Shown: positions 1 to 10,776 of the stretch, in pieces
How positions within the stretch are numbered: position 1 is the first letter of the stretch
Layout: the number at the start of each line of letters is the position of its first letter
Source: Terriglobus roseus
GTDB lineage: Bacteria; Acidobacteriota; Terriglobia; Terriglobales; Acidobacteriaceae
DNA length: 64,000 bases
Reading direction: 5' to 3'
Assembly: GCF_900105625.1 (NCBI RefSeq)
Contig: NZ_FNSD01000001.1
Location: 2,046,001-2,110,000, forward strand
Made by a program: the position numbers and the translations under genes
Notes under the pieces: generated by a model
What the model saw: the letters and a program-made list of their open reading frames with translations, nothing else
What the model was told of the DNA's origin: nothing
The model's database searches: none

Positions 1-60
1 CTCGCGACGAACTGCTGCCCATAGTTGACCCGGCCACACCGTTGTAATCGTAAGCTGCAT
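1..60 (-). CDS. possible start of an unidentified gene cut by the left edge
   Basis: An ATG at 60 (minus strand) opens a frame that stays open for 20 codons to the window edge (begins MQLTITTVWPGQ). It lies 11 bases after the alkB stop on the same strand, so it could be the next gene of the alkB operon. There is too little sequence to name it and no clear ribosome binding site, so this is a low-confidence placeholder. Confidence 0.25.
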   Translation of the reverse strand, partial: MQLTITTVWPGQLWAAVRRE

Positions 61-71
61 CTGCGCATGCT

Positions 72-728
72 CTACCCCGCGAACCGGAAGGTAATGTTGT
101 AGCGTACAGAGCCTAGACGGATGTGCTCTCCACGCTTGATGGGTGCCACTCCATGGAATCGGAGCCGTGATTGTCCGCCCCACACGGCGACGTCCCCGTG
201 CTGCACCTGGATCTTTGTTACCGGGTCGGTACGTCGCTCCCCACCGAAGAGAAAGGTTGCTGGTAGTCCCAGCGAAACAGACACAATCGGCTTCGTGAAG
301 TCGCCTTCATTCCTGTCTTGATGAAGATTGAGTTTGGTTCCGATCTCGTAGCGATTCAATAGACATGCGTTTGGAATGAATCCCGGATAGCCCGCGCGCT
401 CCGCAGCTAGGGTGGCAAGCAGGACAAATGCCTCCGGCATCGTAGGCCAAGTTTTGCCGGTTGCTGGATCGGCCTGCACATAGCGGTAACCAGACCGGTC
501 CGAAACCCATCCGAGGCTCCCGCAGTTGGTCATCGCGACTGACATGCGATGTCCTCCAGGTGTTTCCATGTTTCGTAAAGGTGAAGCATCGATCACACGA
601 GCCAACGAAACGAGAACGGCATCCTCGGTGGCCAGAGCAAACCCCGGCAACAACGCTGCCCCCGGACCCAGAACGATCGGCGTGACCGCTCTTGGCTCGG
701 GAGACGTGGCGAAGAGAAAAAGAGCCAT
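72..728 (-). CDS. alkB: AlkB, 2-oxoglutarate/Fe(II)-dependent DNA dealkylase
   Basis: The 218-residue protein matches the whole length of Escherichia coli AlkB (216 residues), which removes methyl groups from 1-methyladenine and 3-methylcytosine in DNA and RNA by oxidative demethylation using iron, oxygen and 2-oxoglutarate. The iron ligands are visible as His136 and Asp138 in LHQD and His192 in RFHG; Arg209 and Arg215 in RYNITFR are the 2-oxoglutarate and substrate-side arginines. The substrate-loop signature TPGG..MSVAMTNCG (residues 57-70) is also present. The ATG at 728 is preceded by AGGAG and sits only 7 bases after the stop of the upstream 2OG oxygenase remnant, so the two were one transcription unit. 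The product is a cytoplasmic repair enzyme. Confidence 0.95.
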   Translation of the reverse strand: MALFLFATSPEPRAVTPIVLGPGAALLPGFALATEDAVLVSLARVIDASPLRNMETPGGHRMSVAMTNCGSLGWVSDRSGYRYVQADPATGKTWPTMPEAFVLLATLAAERAGYPGFIPNACLLNRYEIGTKLNLHQDRNEGDFTKPIVSVSLGLPATFLFGGERRTDPVTKIQVQHGDVAVWGGQSRLRFHGVAPIKRGEHIRLGSVRYNITFRFAG

Positions 729-735
729 GTAACTC

Positions 736-1152
736 CTAGTTGGCGTCGTGGAAGATGATGCCCAAGACGTGTCGATGGCCAGAGCGGATTCGGCTCACAC
801 CGTGTCTCAAATTGACACGGTAGAAGCCTCGAGTTCCCTGGTGCGGCCGATGATGAACAGCAAAAGCTACTGCGTCCCCCTGACGAAGCGGAACGACCTC
901 CGGGCGCGACTGCATGCGAGGACGTTGCTCCGTGAGTACAAACTCCCCGCCCGTAAAGTCCCTGCCGGGTTCGGAGAGGAGGAACGCTACCTGAATGGGG
1001 AACACATGCTCACCATATAAATCCTGGTGAAGGCAGTTGTAGTCCCCGGCTTCGTATTGAAGTAGCAAGGGCGTGGGCCGCTGCTGACCAGCTTCATGGC
1101 ACCTTTGGATGAAAGCGTCATGTTGCTCGGGATACCGTGTAGCGATAGGTAC
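736..1152 (-). pseudogene. 2OG-Fe(II) oxygenase, N-terminal part missing
   Basis: The frame encodes the C-terminal core of the bacterial 2OG-Fe(II) oxygenase family that often accompanies alkB (COG3826-like). The double-stranded beta-helix part is intact: HQD iron ligands at residues 79-81 of the open frame, the distal His in NLRHGVSR and the 2-oxoglutarate Arg in SGHRH. Family members are about 220 residues and have roughly 80-100 residues before the segment that begins RYPEQH. Here similarity stops at about base 1150 and the frame runs on into antisense of the NIPSNAP gene, whose start codon lies at 1166 on the other strand. No ATG or ribosome site supports an independent short product (the frame opens only at a TTG at 1263). 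I read it as a 5'-deleted remnant left by a rearrangement. The open frame as a whole spans 736-1263. Confidence 0.7.
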
Positions 1153-1165
1153 TTCAGGAGAACTT

Positions 1166-1987
1166 ATGAAGTTGAAACAGTTTCTGCCTGCATTCCTGAT
1201 GTGCGCCTCGTGGGCGTTGGCGATCCCTGCACGTCCGCTTGCAGCGCAAGTTTCGACGTCCAAAGTTTACGAGCTTCGCATTTACACCGCGAATGCAGGG
1301 AAACTTGCCGAACTCGAAGCACTCCTGGGTGCCCAGGGAATCCGCATCTTTGGGAAACACGGCATCCAGAATGTATTCGATGGCACGGTCCTTGAGGGCG
1401 CGCCGATCGACGGTGCCGACGCGACGAACATGCTTATTTGCATTCTTGGCCATAAGAGCAGCGCGGCTGCAAACAAGGACTGGGCAGAGGTCGACGCCGA
1501 TCCTGCATGGAAGACTGCCTGGGCTGGTGCGGAGAAGAGTGGTCCGCTCCTGTCCAGGCCTGCTTCTTCCTTGCTGCTGGAGGCGACAAGTTTCACGCCT
1601 GTGCTTGAGGCACCCACGGCTGCCGGCGCTCCAACGAGAGTGTTTGAGCTTCGTAAGTACAACACCGGCGCGGAGAGGCTTCCGGCAATGGTGGATGAGT
1701 TTCAATCTGGCCTAGCGGCGATCCTTGTGAAGGTCGGGATGACACCCATCCTCTACACAACCGCCGAGGATAAGAGTTCGTTCGTCTACCTGCTTGCGCA
1801 TAAGGATCGTGAGGCGGCCCGCGCGTCCTGGACGGCGTTCACGCCAGAGTTCCGCCCCTTCATGGCGCAGTTCAATGCCAAACAGGCAGCCACTGCACCA
1901 CCTGCTGATCCCGCAGCGCCACCACGTCGGCGAACGCCGGACGACAACCGCTTTCTGGTACCCACGTCGTTTTCGCCGATTCGATAG
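1166..1987 (+). CDS. secreted protein with two NIPSNAP domains
   Basis: The 273-residue product starts at the ATG at 1166, preceded by CAGGAG with 5-base spacing; an in-frame upstream start at 1109 lies in foreign sequence. Residues 1-27 form a signal peptide (hydrophobic core [14 protein letters not shown], cut after PLAAQ). Two NIPSNAP-type ferredoxin-like repeats follow, one beginning [13 protein letters not shown] and one [11 protein letters not shown]. The family is widespread in soil bacteria and has no settled biochemical role. A Pro/Arg-rich linker precedes the C-terminus. A bidirectional hairpin terminator at 2031-2055 follows. The start abuts the breakpoint of the truncated oxygenase on the other strand, so this gene probably arrived with, or caused, that deletion. 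Confidence 0.85.
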   Translation: MKLKQFLPAFLMCASWALAIPARPLAAQVSTSKVYELRIYTANAGKLAELEALLGAQGIRIFGKHGIQNVFDGTVLEGAPIDGADATNMLICILGHKSSAAANKDWAEVDADPAWKTAWAGAEKSGPLLSRPASSLLLEATSFTPVLEAPTAAGAPTRVFELRKYNTGAERLPAMVDEFQSGLAAILVKVGMTPILYTTAEDKSSFVYLLAHKDREAARASWTAFTPEFRPFMAQFNAKQAATAPPADPAAPPRRRTPDDNRFLVPTSFSPIR

Positions 1988-2030
1988 ATCTAGGTCGAAG
2001 ATCGCCGATATCTGCTCCGTCAATACGAGA

Positions 2031-2055
2031 AAGGGTCGCCACTCAGGCGACCCTT
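2031..2055. terminator. hairpin between convergent genes
   Basis: The sequence AAGGGTCGCC, loop ACTCA, GGCGACCCTT forms a perfect 10-bp stem. It lies between the ends of the NIPSNAP gene (+) and the aldo/keto reductase gene (-), so it can serve both. T-tracts are weak. Confidence 0.7.
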
Positions 2056-2063
2056 CACTGCGT

Positions 2064-4540
<2,477 letters not shown>

Positions 4541-5371
4541 CTAGGGTGTAGGCAGCAGCCCAGCGAGCATGGCGGAGATAACACCACCATCGATCAGGAG
4601 GTCGCTGCCGGTGACAAAGCCAGCATCTGGGCCGAGGAGGAAATTCGCGGCAACCGCGATCTCATCAGGCGAGGCCATGCGCTTCGCGGGCGAAGCCTCG
4701 ATCATGGCGCGATACATGTCGCCAATAGGCGAGTTCAGTTCATGCAGCGCGAGCGGCGTCAGGATGATGCCGGGGCTGATGGCGTTGACACGTGCTCCAC
4801 GCTTGCCCCAGCTGATGCTGGAGGCCTGCACGCGCAGATGGTTCGCCCGCTTGGACATGATGTAGGCGACCATCGAGTTCGGCACCGCGTCCGCATTCAG
4901 GAAAGGTAGCTTCAGGAGGTCATCCGCAGGTGTAAAGGCAAGAGCATAATTCTGATCTTTAGACAGCGACGGCATCATGTGGCCAGCCATGCTGGACACA
5001 ATCAGCGCTGAACCGCCTTCGGCAATCACGCGCTCAAACTCTTCGAATACCACTGCGCTGCCGCAGAGGTCCACCGCGAGAACACGCTCTGGAGGAGCCA
5101 TGTTCGGGGATACGCCTGCCGCGTTGACTAGGTTGATCACGCTTCCGAGCGACGCCGCCTTGTCTGCTAGAGCGCGCACGGACTCGCGCGAAGAGACATC
5201 GACCTTCAAAGTGGAAACCTGGTAGCTCGCCTCCTCGAGCTGCTTCGCGGCGGCAGCCAACAGCGTCTCGTTGAAGTCAGCCAACAGAATGTGTTTGCCG
5301 AAGCCTTGGCGGCGAGCGATCGCCATTCCAATTCCGCCAGCACCAATGACTACGATCACTTCAGTCTTCAT
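4541..5371 (-). CDS. short-chain dehydrogenase/reductase (SDR)
   Basis: The 276-residue protein has the classical SDR layout: the N-terminal Rossmann motif GAGGIGMA (residues 10-17), the NAAG motif, the catalytic Ser in SSMAG, the YIMSK (YxxxK) catalytic pair and the NAISPG segment. It is an NAD(P)-dependent oxidoreductase of unknown substrate. The extra segment between the Ser and the Tyr (ALAFTPADDLLKLPFLNADAVP) matches a subset of SDRs that are longer than the usual 250 residues. The C-terminal GGV is typical of tetrameric SDRs. It lies upstream of and on the same strand as the AraC and aldo/keto reductase genes, separated by 428 bases, so it is probably a separate unit. Confidence 0.9.
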   Translation of the reverse strand: MKTEVIVVIGAGGIGMAIARRQGFGKHILLADFNETLLAAAAKQLEEASYQVSTLKVDVSSRESVRALADKAASLGSVINLVNAAGVSPNMAPPERVLAVDLCGSAVVFEEFERVIAEGGSALIVSSMAGHMMPSLSKDQNYALAFTPADDLLKLPFLNADAVPNSMVAYIMSKRANHLRVQASSISWGKRGARVNAISPGIILTPLALHELNSPIGDMYRAMIEASPAKRMASPDEIAVAANFLLGPDAGFVTGSDLLIDGGVISAMLAGLLPTP

Positions 5372-5906
5372 GGAATCTCCTTTGGATCACCGACTCGGCT
5401 TTGGCACAAACAACGTGCAAACCGTTTCGTATCCGACAGTCTTAACTTAGGACTTGGAGATGGGGCGCGCCCTGCAGAGCGCGCCAATAATCCTACAGAG
5501 CACGCCATTGATCAGATTCGATATCAGAGGCCACCTGTTCGCGGATTTGGTACATAAAAGGGCGCTGGAAGTACTTCACACGCCGGTCGTGACTCGCCGA
5601 GTGCAAAATCGCCAACGCGCGCTTTGAGCGAGACGGGATGTGGAAACGTGCATCGGCCTGAAGGCACCAGCCGAAGTCAAACAAGAGGCTGACAGACGCA
5701 AGTAGACATCGGAGGAGCTCAAGACTAGGAGAGCGACAAATAGTCCGGGTAACGCTCTTTGTTGATCACCTCGACTACTGCCGGAGGCGGTCCCGAATTG
5801 GCTGCAGAAAGCCACACCCTCAACTCGATGGGGCTAACAGATGTGGCTGGGAGATATCTCTCCCAGCCACAATTCCTTCCCGGACCGACTCAAGAGTACC
5901 TGCCGC
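5372..5906. other. 535-bp gap with one perfect hairpin
   Basis: No coding region is recognisable. The right part holds a perfect 12-bp hairpin at 5843-5870 that lies 37 bases after the stop of the alpha/beta hydrolase gene. The left part is the upstream region of the SDR gene. Open frames of 60-80 codons here look like chance. Confidence 0.5.
5843..5870 (-). terminator. perfect 12-bp hairpin after the alpha/beta hydrolase gene
   Basis: GTGGCTGGGAGA, loop TATC, TCTCCCAGCCAC. No T-tract follows on either strand, so it may act as a transcript-end stabiliser as much as an intrinsic terminator. Confidence 0.6.
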
Positions 5907-6929
5907 CTACAGTTTGATGAATGCGAGCACATCAGCGTTGATTTGCTCTGCCTGGGTGGTTGTCATCCCATGGGGGAAGTTGGGATAAGACTTCAGGGTG
6001 CCATGTTTAAGGAGTTGAGCCGCAACCTCGCCCGTGGTGGCGAATGGTGCAAGCTGGTCGTCTTCGCTGTGCAGCACAAGGACGGGAACGTCAATGATCG
6101 CGAGGTCGTCGTAAAACGTTGATTCGGACCAAGCCTTGACGCAGTCGTATTCCGCCTTGATGCCGCCCATCATTGCCTGTCGCCACCAGTTGTCGCGAAT
6201 GCCCTGTACAGGTGCAACGCCGGGGCGGTTGAATCCGTAGAAAGATAGGGTGATGTCCTCATAGAACTGCGCGCGATTGGTGGCCACACTCTTCCGAATG
6301 CCGTCAATCACTTCGATTGGAATGCCGTTCGGATTTCTCACTGACTTCACCATCGCCGGCGGAATGGCGCTGATGATGACTGCCTTCGCCACGCGTCCCT
6401 TGCCATGGCGTGCAACATACCGAATGACTTCGCCACCGCCGGTGGAATGGCCGACGTGAATCACATTCGACAGCTTGAGCGCCGTCACAACTTCGTCGAC
6501 GTCCGCAGCGTAAGTGTCCATATCGTTTCCCGTCGCAGTCTGGGTGGAGCGTCCATGGCCGCGACGGTCGTGCGCGATGACTCTGTAGCCTTGCTCCAGG
6601 AAGAACATCATCTGTGCGTCCCAATCGTCTGACGAAAGCGGCCATCCGTGGTGAAAGAAAATCGGCTGACCAGTACCCCAATCCTTGAAGTAGATCTTCG
6701 TGCCGTCTTTGACGGTAATGGTATCCACGGGACTGCCAGACGCCCCGGGGTTTGACGACTTCGCCGTCTCGCCGGCTTCTGCTGCGCTGGTGGCCAAAGG
6801 CGTTGCCAATGTGGCAGCAATGGCCGCGCCACCAAGCAGAATCTTCCTGCGGGACGATGTTCTATGCCAGTCGGGATTCGTGGATGTCTCTTCGTCAGTG
6901 CGTTTGGTTTCGTTCTTGTGACTCGTCAT
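5907..6929 (-). CDS. Tat-exported alpha/beta hydrolase, non-heme chloroperoxidase-like
   Basis: The 340-residue protein has a twin-arginine signal (SSRRKILLGG at residues 25-34, followed by an Ala-rich hydrophobic core), so it is exported folded. The mature part is an alpha/beta hydrolase: oxyanion HG in FFHHGWPLSSDDW, the nucleophile elbow GHSTGG with Ser162, an acid Asp in LHSEDDQLAPF and the catalytic His in FPHGM. The signature RRGHGRS and the cap sequence resemble cofactor-free haloperoxidases/esterases. It ends the series dps - MBL - DsrE - hydrolase on the minus strand, 190 bases after the DsrE gene. True activity (esterase or perhydrolase) cannot be read from sequence. Confidence 0.88.
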   Translation of the reverse strand: MTSHKNETKRTDEETSTNPDWHRTSSRRKILLGGAAIAATLATPLATSAAEAGETAKSSNPGASGSPVDTITVKDGTKIYFKDWGTGQPIFFHHGWPLSSDDWDAQMMFFLEQGYRVIAHDRRGHGRSTQTATGNDMDTYAADVDEVVTALKLSNVIHVGHSTGGGEVIRYVARHGKGRVAKAVIISAIPPAMVKSVRNPNGIPIEVIDGIRKSVATNRAQFYEDITLSFYGFNRPGVAPVQGIRDNWWRQAMMGGIKAEYDCVKAWSESTFYDDLAIIDVPVLVLHSEDDQLAPFATTGEVAAQLLKHGTLKSYPNFPHGMTTTQAEQINADVLAFIKL

Positions 6930-7119
6930 GTTATCTCCTGATAAAGCTGTTGGGAATCAAAGGGCCTGTAGCAATTGCCGGTGAGTGCACTTGCCGGAAG
7001 TTTTCAGTGCGTGAGCAGGCGACGACCCGTCGCCGTAAGAAGCGGAACGGGTGCACTCTTCCATACCGGCAAGACTGCGCTTTGAAGGTGAGGCTGGCGC
7101 GAGTGCACAGACCTGCCTG

Positions 7120-7557
7120 CTATTCGGCGATCTGCTCGAATCCCTGTTGAGCGAGCTGGATGATTCTCGCCATTGCATCTGTGTTGATCCTGATGTCCGG
7201 GAGCAAGTCGGCGTTGACCCAGTTGTGCGCCTTGGCTGTCGCGCCGCACAATTCGACATGAACCCCGTTCTGCACGAGGCCGGCGATGAGATATTTGTAT
7301 GGGTTGCCGGTAGTGATTTTCCGCTCAACGTTATAGGTCTCGTCGTTCAGCGTCACGTGGCCGGCGTTTGTGTGGAAGACTGCGTAGAGTTCGGACACTG
7401 CATTCCACGCATCGATGTCCTGCTGGATAAGTTGCAGGTGAAACATGGAAGCAGGGAGATCGCCCTCAAACGATAAACTCGCGATGCTGAAGACTGCTTT
7501 TACCTCCGGAAGTAGAACCGGAATATCGATGTGAAGGACTCGTTCTGTCGAAGACAT
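7120..7557 (-). CDS. DsrE/DsrF-family protein
   Basis: The 145-residue protein has the DsrE-type fold signature near the C-terminus: GVHVELCGATAKAH, then DLLPDIRINTDAMARIIQLAQQGF. The Cys in ELCGAT is the position of the reactive cysteine in DsrE/TusD-like sulfur carriers, so a role in sulfur transfer or reactive-sulfur handling is possible; many members of the family are uncharacterised. I start it at the ATG at 7557 because AAAGGA lies 6 bases upstream; an in-frame ATG at 7590 lacks one. No signal peptide is seen, so it is cytoplasmic. It is 36 bases downstream of the MBL hydrolase gene and probably co-transcribed. Confidence 0.82.
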   Translation of the reverse strand: MSSTERVLHIDIPVLLPEVKAVFSIASLSFEGDLPASMFHLQLIQQDIDAWNAVSELYAVFHTNAGHVTLNDETYNVERKITTGNPYKYLIAGLVQNGVHVELCGATAKAHNWVNADLLPDIRINTDAMARIIQLAQQGFEQIAE

Positions 7558-7593
7558 GGCCATTCCTTTCAAAGCATGGATGTTGCGCATGAG

Positions 7594-8550
7594 CTAGACG
7601 CCCCGGTAGACGAGCCCTGTGAATTTGGCCGGCGTGATGAGGAAATTCCCCCAGACGGGATCGAAGGCAAGTGTGGGCTTTGCCATGACCGTGTCTTCCA
7701 AGGTGCGGCCATCTTTCTTCAACCTGGCGACGTTCTCTCGAATGGTGCTGAGCATCTCGAAATACTCAATGAGTTTTGCGCGATTGCTAACAGGGCCGTG
7801 CCCGGGAACGATGATCGTGTTCTGCGTTACTGCAGCGATGTTGTTCTTCGTCGCGAGGATTTTGCCATCAATACTTCCTCCGGTGGAGTAATCAATGAAC
7901 GGATAGAAGCCGTTCCACCACGTGTCGCCGACGTGGATAACATCCGCCTCCGCGAAGCGGACGGAAATGTCACTGTCCGTGTGTGCCGGCTGATAATAGT
8001 TGAGATCTAATTGGGCGTCATTCAGACGGATCTCAAGGTGTGAGTCAAAGACAATGGACGGGCGTGCCGCCATAGGGACAGCAGGGAAGGTGAATTGCCA
8101 ACCTTCCACGGGAGTGTCGACAGAAAGATGCTTGAGGGTGTTGTGATGCGCGATGATCTCGGCACCGGCCGCATTGATCCAGGCGTTCCCGTCAGTGTGA
8201 TCGATATGCCAATGCGTGTTGATGAGGTGTGTGATTGGCTGCGGACCCAGCGATGCCAATGCTTCGCTCAACCGCTTCCGCGAGACACTGAAGCCCGCGT
8301 CTACGAGGAGCTTTCCATCTTTCCCGTCGAGGACGGCGATGTTGCCGCCAGCTCCCTCCACGATGCTGATATTGCGTCTGAGGGGTGTGACCGTGATCTG
8401 AGCTGAGGTCGCTTCCCGGATCATAGTTGGAACGATTCCAAGCTCTTGGGCGCTACTGAAGCGGGGCGCAACCCAGGCCATTGCTGCCGACATACCCATG
8501 CCTTTGAGGAGGCTTCGGCGCGAACATTGTGCTCCCTGAGTGGTGGTCAT
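7594..8550 (-). CDS. Tat-exported metallo-beta-lactamase-fold hydrolase
   Basis: The 318-residue protein begins with a twin-arginine signal (CSRRSLLKGMG, residues 9-19) and carries the MBL-fold zinc ligands: HWHIDH at residues 113-118, His in PAHTDSD, Asp in HVGDTWW and His in VPGHGP. The overall arrangement resembles the SoxH/quinoprotein-relay type of MBL hydrolases and not true antibiotic lactamases. It is predicted to act outside the inner membrane; the substrate is unknown. It lies 50 bases downstream of dps and 36 bases upstream of the DsrE gene, all on the same strand. Pairing of an MBL protein with a DsrE-type sulfur protein recalls persulfide dioxygenase/sulfur systems, but that link is inference. 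Confidence 0.88.
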   Translation of the reverse strand: MTTTQGAQCSRRSLLKGMGMSAAMAWVAPRFSSAQELGIVPTMIREATSAQITVTPLRRNISIVEGAGGNIAVLDGKDGKLLVDAGFSVSRKRLSEALASLGPQPITHLINTHWHIDHTDGNAWINAAGAEIIAHHNTLKHLSVDTPVEGWQFTFPAVPMAARPSIVFDSHLEIRLNDAQLDLNYYQPAHTDSDISVRFAEADVIHVGDTWWNGFYPFIDYSTGGSIDGKILATKNNIAAVTQNTIIVPGHGPVSNRAKLIEYFEMLSTIRENVARLKKDGRTLEDTVMAKPTLAFDPVWGNFLITPAKFTGLVYRGV

Positions 8551-8600
8551 AGTGTCCTTTCAGCTCGTGGTGAGCGGGTACTCGATCAAAAAGCGGAAGT

Positions 8601-9122
8601 TCAGGCATTGGATCCTAAGGAAATTTCGCGAAGAAACCATGCGCGATTCTGGGCTTCATCGATCCAGTTCTCGATAAAGCTGGCGGTAGCAACGTCCGTT
8701 GCTTCTTCGCAGACACGATGGGCGCCGTCGAGATAGGCAACCAGAGTGTTGTTGTCGGCCAGCAGTTCCGCAAACATGCTTGCGGTGGAGACAAAGTCTT
8801 CCTCGCTATCGCGCAGCCGCTGATAACGGGAGATCTGGCCGATGGACTTGAGAGTTGTGCCACCTAGCTTTCGTGTTCGCTCGGCGATGCTGTCTGTCAT
8901 CGCAAAGAGCTGATCCGCGTGTTCGTCGAGCAGAAGGTGGTAGTCGCGGAAGTGGACTCCGGTCATGTGCCAGTGAAAGTTCTTGGTCTTGAAGTAAAGA
9001 ACAAAGACATCCGCGAGGAGGTGTCGAAGCTCGGAGATGGCTTTGTTGCCCCCTCCCCGACTCATGCGGCGTGGGAAGTCTGAAAAGGGGTTGGATTGCA
9101 ATGTTGCTGATAGTTGACTCAT
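8601..9122 (-). CDS. dps: Dps-family ferritin-like DNA-protection protein
   Basis: The 173-residue protein has the four-helix ferritin fold of Dps. The ferroxidase residues that lie between subunits are visible in FHWHMTGVHFRDYHLLLDEHADQ and in MTDSIAERTRKLGG. The N-terminal tail contains Arg and Lys residues (PRRMSRGGGNK) that could contact DNA. Dps dodecamers oxidise ferrous iron with hydrogen peroxide and shield DNA in stress. Its ATG at 9122 faces a 319-bp region shared with a divergent AraC regulator. It is the first gene of a same-strand series with the MBL, DsrE and alpha/beta hydrolase genes. Confidence 0.92.
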   Translation of the reverse strand: MSQLSATLQSNPFSDFPRRMSRGGGNKAISELRHLLADVFVLYFKTKNFHWHMTGVHFRDYHLLLDEHADQLFAMTDSIAERTRKLGGTTLKSIGQISRYQRLRDSEEDFVSTASMFAELLADNNTLVAYLDGAHRVCEEATDVATASFIENWIDEAQNRAWFLREISLGSNA

Positions 9123-9441
9123 CTAGCTCTCCTTATGAACGGATATGGTGCGATCGTTCCCAAACACCGCTCGCAGATGTTCCCAGCAAGCGTGACGAGC
9201 AATCAAGCATGCCCTCCTCGCAGGATTACACCCCGTCTGCCGAGGAGAATTGATTAAGAAAGTGAATCGAAATGTAAGGCGCTTGAAAGTGGGCGGCAGC
9301 GTGACACGCAAGAAAAGTGACCAAAGCCTGCTGAATCTGCGCATGCGTACAAGTACTTCTCATGTTTACCAATAGGCTTTCTGTGGGTTGCGCCAGATAT
9401 TGCTGGTTTCGGTCACTTCTTGCTGCCTCTATGATGGGGAA
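9123..9441. promoter_or_regulatory. divergent promoter region between dps and an AraC regulator
   Basis: The 319-bp region must hold the promoter of the dps series (reading left) and that of the AraC gene (reading right). It is richer in AT than its neighbours. I do not see a convincing dyad for a named regulator. Confidence 0.45.
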
Positions 9442-10413
9442 ATGATTGAGTGCCCCAAGGATGACCAAAACCCTGACGGTGGCACGTTGGGCCATGCGCC
9501 GCGCCTTCTCGTCGGCGATGGTCGGGTGTTGGACAAGCGTGTTTCAGTGTTGAGGGGGACTCGCTCTGTTCCACTGCTTCCCGGAACTCCGAAGCTGGAT
9601 AGTCTCAAGTCGCCCTGGTCGGGGCTGATCATTGAGAAGCACCTTGTAGGGGCAGTCGAAATTCCCTTTCATGAGCACCCAACGCTTTGCATCCATCTGC
9701 AGACAACGGGCCCGGTGGAGATGGATTGGAACAGTGCCGGCCGGAGTGGCCATATTCGGTCCACGCGGGGAGACCTGATCCTTCTGGCACCGGGGACGCG
9801 TGACAGTCTTCTTTGGTATGGGACATCCGAGCGGGTGATTGCATCTGTCTCTTCCACGCTTCTGGTGGAGGCCGCGAGGCAACTGGAGATGCCGGCGCTT
9901 GGGGAGATCAGGAATATCTGGTCGCTTCAGGACGACCAGTTGAGGCTGCTGCTTACGGAGATGGAACGAGAGATGAGTTCCGGCTGGTCGCTTGGCTCGC
10001 TCTATGGGGATCTCTTGAGCATGGCCTTTTCGGTGGCACTACTAAAGAAGTATGCGCAGTTTACGACTCTGAAGCCACCGTTTCGCGGAGGTCTTTCGAG
10101 GAACAGACTTCGACACGTTGTTGCCTTTATTGAAGAACATCTCGAGCACGATATTCGCCTCGGGGAGTTGGCTGCTCTGACGGGCCTTAGCATCTTCCAC
10201 TTCGCTCGTAGTTTTCGAGAGAGCACTGGCATTACACCACATCGGTTTGTGGTGCAGATGCGCGTCGAACGGGCGAAGAGTCTGCTGACGCGATCTGCGT
10301 GGACCGTCCAGCAGGTCGCGTCAGCAGTGGGTATAGAAAACGCAAGCCAATTCTCTAAGATCTTTCGCGCCAGCGTTGGAGTCGCGCCGAATCAGTGGAG
10401 ACGATCTAATTAG
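9442..10413 (+). CDS. AraC-family transcriptional regulator
   Basis: The protein (about 323 residues from the ATG at 9442; an in-frame TTG at 9388 would add 18) has a cupin-like N-terminal sensor part (IPFHEHPTLCIHLQTTGPVEMDW) and a C-terminal double helix-turn-helix of the AraC type: RLGELAALTGLSIFHFARSF and WTVQQVASAVGIENASQFSKIF, ending GVAPNQWRR. It is a DNA-binding activator or repressor responding to an unknown small molecule. Divergent placement against the dps - MBL - DsrE - hydrolase series makes that series its most likely target. The start is uncertain because neither candidate has a well-spaced ribosome site. Confidence 0.88.
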   Translation: MIECPKDDQNPDGGTLGHAPRLLVGDGRVLDKRVSVLRGTRSVPLLPGTPKLDSLKSPWSGLIIEKHLVGAVEIPFHEHPTLCIHLQTTGPVEMDWNSAGRSGHIRSTRGDLILLAPGTRDSLLWYGTSERVIASVSSTLLVEAARQLEMPALGEIRNIWSLQDDQLRLLLTEMEREMSSGWSLGSLYGDLLSMAFSVALLKKYAQFTTLKPPFRGGLSRNRLRHVVAFIEEHLEHDIRLGELAALTGLSIFHFARSFRESTGITPHRFVVQMRVERAKSLLTRSAWTVQQVASAVGIENASQFSKIFRASVGVAPNQWRRSN

Positions 10414-10776
10414 ATCGAGGTTAACGACCGAAGTCATTGAGCACCGACAAGTAGTGACGTTCGATGCTCAATTAGCGCGAAATCGCCAATGCACGCATCG
10501 ACTGAGATCAGTAACGAAAAGTCGGAATTGTCATGAGTTATCAAGCCATTGAGCTTCGTCGATAGGGCGATCTCGGGCCGCAAGCCCTTCTGCAGATGAT
10601 GCTGCGGTTCGTATCCGCCTACGCTGAGCAAACCACAAGGGCTGGAAGTCATGCCGCAAACAGGACTGATGTCCCCGTCGTTCGATGACACACGGTGTGG
10701 CCGCGCCGCACTGGTATCCGGGCTGCAGGTGACTGGGAGATGCGGACCTCCCAGGGACATCGTCGACTAAGAAGGC
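10414..10776. other. 363-bp gap, no gene recognised
   Basis: This lies between two convergent genes. A 108-codon open frame on the minus strand (10434-10760) has no ribosome site and no recognisable motif. I see no strong terminator hairpin. It could be decayed coding sequence, but I cannot support that. Confidence 0.4.

Noticed and set aside
10434-10760. A 108-codon frame as a small gene
   Set aside because: There is no ribosome site, no motif and no conserved context that I can name.
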